A DNA stretch of 64,000 nt from Lysobacteraceae bacterium NML91-0213 (GTDB lineage Bacteria > Pseudomonadota > Gammaproteobacteria > Xanthomonadales > Xanthomonadaceae), in assembly GCA_002798175.1 (NCBI GenBank), contig NWQL01000002.1, positions 445,475 through 509,474 of the forward strand. Direction: 5' to 3'. The notes under the pieces were generated by a model. The model searched no databases. It worked only from the letters and a program-made list of their open reading frames with translations, and was not told the origin of the DNA. This document shows positions 60,004 to 64,000 of this stretch, piece by piece (the first letter of the stretch is position 1; every line of letters begins with the position of its first letter). The position numbers and the translations under genes were made by a program.

Positions 60004-60831
60004 TCACTCGGTGACCGGCGCGAGCGAGCCGTCGGAGGATACCTTAAAGCGGGCAACGTTCGCCCGCTTGAATCCGTCGAGATCCTGGATCTCGCCGTTG
60101 CGGCGCACCTCGACGCCACCTGCATTGCCGAGCACGACGCGCCCGACCTGGCCCGGCTCGTACGTGCGGGAATCCCCGGCGCGCAGCAGTGCCTGCTCGA
60201 TCTCGCGACCGTCCGGGCCGATCACCTGCATCCAGCTGTCGCCGCGGAATTCCAGCGAGAGCGACCGGGGCGAGGCCGGCGCTGCCGGCACCGCCCGCTG
60301 CACCGGCGGTGCCATCGACGCCACCAGCGGGCGCTGTGGCGTGCGCACGCGCGATGCCGGCGACGGCGCATCGTTCCCGTTGCCCATGCTCGACGGGTCG
60401 ACGTCCAGCGCGATGACCGGCTGGCCACCGCCGTCCACGTGCTGGCGGGTCACCATCCACACCGGCACCGCGATGGCCGCGGTGATCACCACGTAGACCA
60501 GCTTGCGCGCGGCCTGCTCCGCATAGCGCTGCAGCGGCGACGTATAGGTACGGGGCTGCAGCCGCGAAGGCTCCATCGGCTGCTGCGCCTCTGGCGGCAG
60601 CAGGCTGTCGGACGGCACGCCAAGCACGCGCGCGTAACTGCGGATCTGTCCCCGGATGAACACAGGCGCCCCCAGCCTGCTCCAGTCGGAGGATTCGAGC
60701 GACTCCACCACCCGTGCGGGTACACGCATCCTTGACGCGACCTCGGCCACGCTCAGGCCGGCACGTTGGCGGGCGTCCCGCAGGCGGTTCCCGTGGCCAT
60801 CGGAGTGGCCTGGATTCGCTGCAGATGTCAT
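60004..60831 (-). CDS. rodZ: RodZ-like HTH membrane protein
   Basis: 275 residues. N-terminal helix-turn-helix (about 16-75, LRDARQRAGLSVAEVASRMR), one membrane helix (about 113-130), a Pro/Ser-rich linker, then a C-terminal beta domain (DUF4115-like, LSLEFRGDSWMQVIGPDGRE). RodZ couples MreB to the cell-wall machinery. Syntenic with E. coli rlmN-rodZ. 4-nt overlap with the pilF gene. Confidence 0.9.
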   Translation of the reverse strand: MTSAANPGHSDGHGNRLRDARQRAGLSVAEVASRMRVPARVVESLESSDWSRLGAPVFIRGQIRSYARVLGVPSDSLLPPEAQQPMEPSRLQPRTYTSPLQRYAEQAARKLVYVVITAAIAVPVWMVTRQHVDGGGQPVIALDVDPSSMGNGNDAPSPASRVRTPQRPLVASMAPPVQRAVPAAPASPRSLSLEFRGDSWMQVIGPDGREIEQALLRAGDSRTYEPGQVGRVVLGNAGGVEVRRNGEIQDLDGFKRANVARFKVSSDGSLAPVTE

Positions 60832-61658
60832 AGCTGACTGCTTTCCCCGGATGATTCGGACAGCGCGCGCGGAAATTCCGTTTCCAGGCGCTGACGATAG
60901 CGTTCGGCGGCGGCCATGTCGCCGAGGCTTGTTTCAATCTGTGACGCAAGTAGAAGCGCACCGGGTGTCGGAGGCGCTGCCGCGAGGCGGCGCTCGGAAA
61001 ACGCCCGTGCTTCGAGAAAACGGCCACTACGGTACTGGTATTCGGCCATCGCTGACAATGCCACGGCGTTGGCCGGATCAAGCTCCAGGGCGACCCGGAG
61101 GTCGCGCTCCACCCGTCCCGGTTGTCCGCCCGCCTCGGCACAGGCGCCGGAGTTGGCCAGCGCATCGGCGACCCGGCCATAGCGCGGGTCGGCGATGGCC
61201 CGGTCGAAGTACGTCATGGCCTCGGCAGCACGCGCGTTTCCGCACAGCCACGCGCCGTAGTTGTTGAGCACCAGGCCGTTGTCCGGGGCTGCGCCGGCAG
61301 CACGGCGGTAGTACTCGCCCGCCTCCTCCGCGCGCCCCCTGCGCGATGCGACCAGGGCAAGGAGGGTCAGGGCGTCCGAGGATTTCGCATCCACCCGCAG
61401 GGCGTCACGCGCATGGGCCGCGGCGGCATCCAGTTCGCCGGCAACCAGCGCGCGGTCGGCGCGGCTGACGAGGGCGGCGGCCTCGCTACGGCGCCGGTCC
61501 TCGGCCGTGGTGCGAAAGCTGTAATCGGGCGCCACCTGGTGGGTTTTCCCCCGGCTCGCGTCCGCCTTGACGAAGGTCAGGCGTGAGCAACCGGTCGCGA
61601 GGAACGCGACCGCGGCCGCGAGGATGAGCAGGCGGACGGCTGCCTCAGGCGGCCGCAT
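60828..61658 (-). CDS. pilF: Type IV pilus biogenesis lipoprotein PilF/PilW
   Basis: 276 residues from ATG 61658, which has AGGGA at a proper distance; ATG 61664 is too close to it. Lipobox FLATGC (C24), then TPR repeats (for example [20 protein letters not shown] and [20 protein letters not shown]). PilF is the pilotin that brings the PilQ secretin to the outer membrane. Overlaps the rlmN end by 14 nt. Confidence 0.92.
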   Translation of the reverse strand: MRPPEAAVRLLILAAAVAFLATGCSRLTFVKADASRGKTHQVAPDYSFRTTAEDRRRSEAAALVSRADRALVAGELDAAAAHARDALRVDAKSSDALTLLALVASRRGRAEEAGEYYRRAAGAAPDNGLVLNNYGAWLCGNARAAEAMTYFDRAIADPRYGRVADALANSGACAEAGGQPGRVERDLRVALELDPANAVALSAMAEYQYRSGRFLEARAFSERRLAAAPPTPGALLLASQIETSLGDMAAAERYRQRLETEFPRALSESSGESSQL

Positions 61659-62796
61659 CGGCATTTCCCTGCGCCTGCAACTGCTTCCTGAACTCCGTCT
61701 GGCGCCGGGTGCGGTCGGCGACCTGCCCCTTGAGCTGGCCGCAGGCGGCATCGATGTCGTCGCCGCGGGTGCGGCGCAACGGCGCGATCATGCCGGCGTT
61801 GTTGAGCTGCTTCTGGAATGCGCGGATCACCTCGTCGTCCGGGCGTGCATAACGCGTACCCGGGAACGGGTTGAACGGGATCAGGTTGATCTTCGCCGCA
61901 TCCTTCATCTGCACCGCGCGATCGAACGCGCGCAGCAGTGCAACCAGCTCGCGCGCATGCTCGGGCTGGTCGTTGACGCCCTTCATCAGGGTGTATTCGA
62001 AGGTCACCGACTCGCCCTTCTTGCGCAGCGCATAGCGCACGCACGCGTCCATCAGTTCGGCGATCGGGTACTTCCTGTTGAGCGGCACCAGCTGCGTGCG
62101 CAGCTCGTCGTTCGGTGCATGCAGCGAGACTGCCAGCGAGACGTCACTGACCTCGCCGAGCCGGTCGATCATGGGTACCAGGCCCGCGGTGGAAAGCGTC
62201 ACCCGCTTGTTGGCCAGGCCATAGCCCAGGTCGTCGCGCATCACGCTCATCGCGCGCACGACGTTGTCGAAATTCATCAGCGGCTCGCCCATGCCCATCA
62301 TCACGACATTGGTGAGCTTGCGCTGTTTGTGGGGCACGTTGCCGAGGTGACGCGCCGCGATCCACACCTGGCCGATGATCTCCGCCGCCGACAGGTTGCG
62401 GTTGAAGCCCTGGGTGGCGGTGGAGCAGAACTGGCAGTTCAGCGCGCAACCGACCTGCGAGGACACGCACAACGTGCCGCGCCCCTTGTCGGGGATGAAC
62501 ACCGTCTCGATGGCATTGCTGCCATCCATGCCGACCAGCCATTTGTGCGTGCCGTCCACCGACGGCTTGTCGAACTGGATTGCGGGCACGCGGATCTCGG
62601 AATGCGCCTCGAGCTTGGTGCGCAGCGCCTTGCCCAGGTCGGTCATCTCCGCGAACGTGGTCACGTGGCGGTGGTGGATCCACTTCATGACCTGGTGCGC
62701 ACGGAAGCGCTTCTCGCCGAGGGTCTCGACGAAGAAGAGCTCGAGCCCTTCGCGATCAAGCTCGAGGAGGTTCTGCCTGGTGGCGGAGTCGGTCAC
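61645..62796 (-). CDS. rlmN: Dual-specificity RNA methyltransferase RlmN
   Basis: 383 residues from GTG 62796. Radical-SAM cluster motif CALNCQFC and the substrate loop with the second catalytic Cys (the first, [10 protein letters not shown] region near the C-terminus, keeps the RlmN layout), [20 protein letters not shown] and [10 protein letters not shown]. Methylates C2 of A2503 in 23S rRNA and A37 in tRNA. Same position as in enterics, ahead of rodZ. Confidence 0.96.
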   Translation of the reverse strand: MTDSATRQNLLELDREGLELFFVETLGEKRFRAHQVMKWIHHRHVTTFAEMTDLGKALRTKLEAHSEIRVPAIQFDKPSVDGTHKWLVGMDGSNAIETVFIPDKGRGTLCVSSQVGCALNCQFCSTATQGFNRNLSAAEIIGQVWIAARHLGNVPHKQRKLTNVVMMGMGEPLMNFDNVVRAMSVMRDDLGYGLANKRVTLSTAGLVPMIDRLGEVSDVSLAVSLHAPNDELRTQLVPLNRKYPIAELMDACVRYALRKKGESVTFEYTLMKGVNDQPEHARELVALLRAFDRAVQMKDAAKINLIPFNPFPGTRYARPDDEVIRAFQKQLNNAGMIAPLRRTRGDDIDAACGQLKGQVADRTRRQTEFRKQLQAQGNADAAA

Positions 62797-62868
62797 TGGA
62801 TTCCAGATTCGAGGCGTGGGTGCTGCCGCGGATCGCGCCCTCGGGGGGCGCAACCCGCGGCAGGCGAC

Positions 62869-63294
62869 TCAGCGTGCGTGGACGTCGGTCGATGCGAAGA
62901 AGTACGCGATCTCGGCCGCTGCAGTATCCGCTGCGTCCGAGCCGTGCACGGCGTTGGCGTCGATCGAATCGGCGAAGTCGGCACGGATCGTCCCGGCCGC
63001 GGCTTCCTTCGGGTTGGTGGCGCCCATCAGCTCGCGGTTCTTCGCGATCGCGCCTTCGCCTTCGAGCACCTGGATCATCACCGGGCCGGAGATCATGAAC
63101 TCCACCAGCGCGTTGAAGAACGGACGCTCGCGGTGCACGGCATAGAAGCCTTCGGCTTCCTTGCGCGACAGCTGGGTCATGCGTGCGGCAATGACCTTCA
63201 GGCCGGCCTTCTCGAAACGGCTGTAGATCTCGCCGATGACGTTCTTGGCGACGGCATCGGGCTTGATGATGGACAGGGTGCGCTCAAGCGCCAT
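62869..63294 (-). CDS. ndk: Nucleoside diphosphate kinase
   Basis: 141 residues, start ATG 63294 with CGGAGA 7 nt upstream. Active-site His in ANAVHGSDA, and [14 protein letters not shown] at the N-terminus. Balances nucleoside triphosphate pools. A terminator-like hairpin lies in its upstream leader. Confidence 0.98.
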   Translation of the reverse strand: MALERTLSIIKPDAVAKNVIGEIYSRFEKAGLKVIAARMTQLSRKEAEGFYAVHRERPFFNALVEFMISGPVMIQVLEGEGAIAKNRELMGATNPKEAAAGTIRADFADSIDANAVHGSDAADTAAAEIAYFFASTDVHAR

Positions 63295-63355
63295 AAACGA
63301 TCTCCGGGAGTGAGGGGCCGCGCGAACGGCGACCCGCGAATTCGGTTGCATGGAA

Positions 63356-63379
63356 AAACCCGCGTCGGCGCGCGGGTTT
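63356..63379 (-). terminator. Intrinsic terminator-like hairpin upstream of ndk
   Basis: On the - strand: AAACCCGCG stem, 6-nt loop, CGCGGGTTT followed at once by TT (five T in all). It lies 62 nt before the ndk ATG and would stop transcription entering ndk from upstream or act as an attenuator. Confidence 0.65.
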
Positions 63380-63487
63380 AGCCGATCTGGCTGGGGCGGA
63401 TTCTAGCCCAGAACCGTGCGGTTTTGAAGGCTTCGTGCCGGACCGGGAGCTGTCGTTTGACCGCCGGACAGGCTGCGACCTAGTATC

Positions 63488-63501
63488 CAAACAAGCGTTT
63501 G
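63488..63501. promoter_or_regulatory. PsrA-type operator upstream of the TetR gene
   Basis: CAAAC-AAGC-GTTTG, matching the published Pseudomonas PsrA box G/CAAAC-N2-4-GTTTG/C, centred 20 nt before the TetR start. Suggests autoregulation, and it also lies upstream of ndk on the other strand. Confidence 0.7.
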
Positions 63502-63514
63502 ATCATGTGAGCCG

Positions 63515-64000
63515 ATGTCCACCCAGTTCTCGACCAAGGAACGCATCCTCGGAGCAGCGGAGGAACTCTTCGCCCAGCAGGGATTCGGTGCCACCTCGCT
63601 GCGCCAGGTCACCAGCCGCGCTGACGTCAATATCGCCGCGGTGAATTACCACTTCGGCAGCAAGGAGAACCTGGTCAACGAGGTGTTCCGCCGCCGCATG
63701 GACGAGATGAGTGGGCATCGTCTGTCAATGCTGGAGGAGGCCCGTCGCGGCCGTCCCGGCGAACTGGAAGCCATTCTGGCGGCATTCGTCGAGCCTGCAC
63801 TGGCCCTGGCTGCCGGTCGAAACGGGGGTGGCGCGTTCATCCGGGTGATCGCGCGGGCCTATGCCGAGCAGAACGACGGCTTGCGCGGCTTCCTGTCCGA
63901 GCGATATGGACATGTGCAGCGCGAGTTCGCACGGGCGATCGCCGATTGCGTGCCCGGGCTGGCCAAGGAGCAGCTCTACTGGCGGCTGGACTTCCTCGGT
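63515..64000 (+). CDS. PsrA-like TetR family regulator (3' end outside window)
   Basis: 162 residues visible, open to the window end. HTH: ERILGAAEELFAQQGFGATS, then VNIAAVNYHFGSKENLV. The ligand domain (LRGFLSERYGHVQREFARAI, QLYWRLDFLG) lines up with Pseudomonas PsrA, which represses beta-oxidation genes and senses long-chain fatty acids. A PsrA-type operator just upstream supports this. Start at the ATG 13 nt after the operator. Confidence 0.85.
   Translation, partial: MSTQFSTKERILGAAEELFAQQGFGATSLRQVTSRADVNIAAVNYHFGSKENLVNEVFRRRMDEMSGHRLSMLEEARRGRPGELEAILAAFVEPALALAAGRNGGGAFIRVIARAYAEQNDGLRGFLSERYGHVQREFARAIADCVPGLAKEQLYWRLDFLG

Overview
The window is a GC-rich (roughly 70% by eye) chromosomal segment. 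About 45 kb is one continuous flagellar and chemotaxis locus on the + strand, followed by about 18 kb of housekeeping genes, mostly on the - strand. Gene order (flgK-flgL-fliC-fliD-fliS, then a PilZ-like gene, rpoN-vemR-fleQ, fliE to fliR, flhB-flhA-flhF-flhG-fliA, then che and mot genes), the presence of a VemR-type regulator, an atypical PilZ-like protein inside the flagellar operon, and a PsrA-like regulator next to ndk-rlmN-pilF-rodZ all point to a gammaproteobacterium of the Xanthomonadaceae/Lysobacteraceae (Xanthomonas, Lysobacter or Luteimonas type). The genus is an inference; no rRNA or tRNA gene is present to test it.

Layout: 1-5.6 kb late structural genes (hook-filament junction, flagellin, cap, export chaperone) with sigma28 promoters; 5.6-9.9 kb regulators (orphan NarL-type response regulator, sigma54, VemR, FleQ); 9.9-21.4 kb the basal body, C-ring and export operons fliEFGHIJK and fliLMNOPQR, separated by a decayed TetR gene; 21.5-23.6 kb a MHYT-GGDEF-EAL protein; 23.6-29.9 kb flhBAFG-fliA; 29.9-36 kb cheYZA, MotC/MotD stators and a ParA/CheW-type array-positioning pair; 36-45.6 kb a second signalling module (STAS, CheY, CheA), YcgR-like PilZ protein, CheW, an exported OB-fold protein, one MCP, CheR, CheD and CheB. 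Then come orn, a DUF2721 membrane protein, tadA, a cupin, guaB-orf-guaA, folD, DUF1244, DUF2272, moeB/moeA, der, bamB, yfgM, rodZ, pilF, rlmN and ndk, ending in a truncated PsrA-like TetR gene.

The regulatory hierarchy can be read from the DNA. Three nearly identical sigma54 elements (CGGCACG-N4-TTGCA) precede fliE, fliL and flhB, consistent with control by the RpoN and FleQ encoded here. Nine sigma28 elements (T[CA]AAG-type -35, exactly 11 nt, then GCCGATAA-type -10) precede fliC, fliD, fliS, the MHYT-GGDEF-EAL gene, motC, the STAS gene, cheW, the OB-fold gene and cheR, consistent with control by the FliA encoded here. Most adjacent genes overlap by 4 nt (ATGA or GTGA), so translation is probably coupled throughout.

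Most notable observations: (1) the first CheA has no P2 domain but carries two tandem copies of a motif strongly resembling the CheY-binding N-terminus of FliM, while the second CheA has a P2-like domain; (2) sigma28 promoters place an exported OB-fold protein and a membrane c-di-GMP enzyme in the flagellar regulon; (3) motC appears to be transcribed as a near-leaderless mRNA; (4) the FleQ here lacks the LFRS motif used by Pseudomonas FleQ to bind c-di-GMP.
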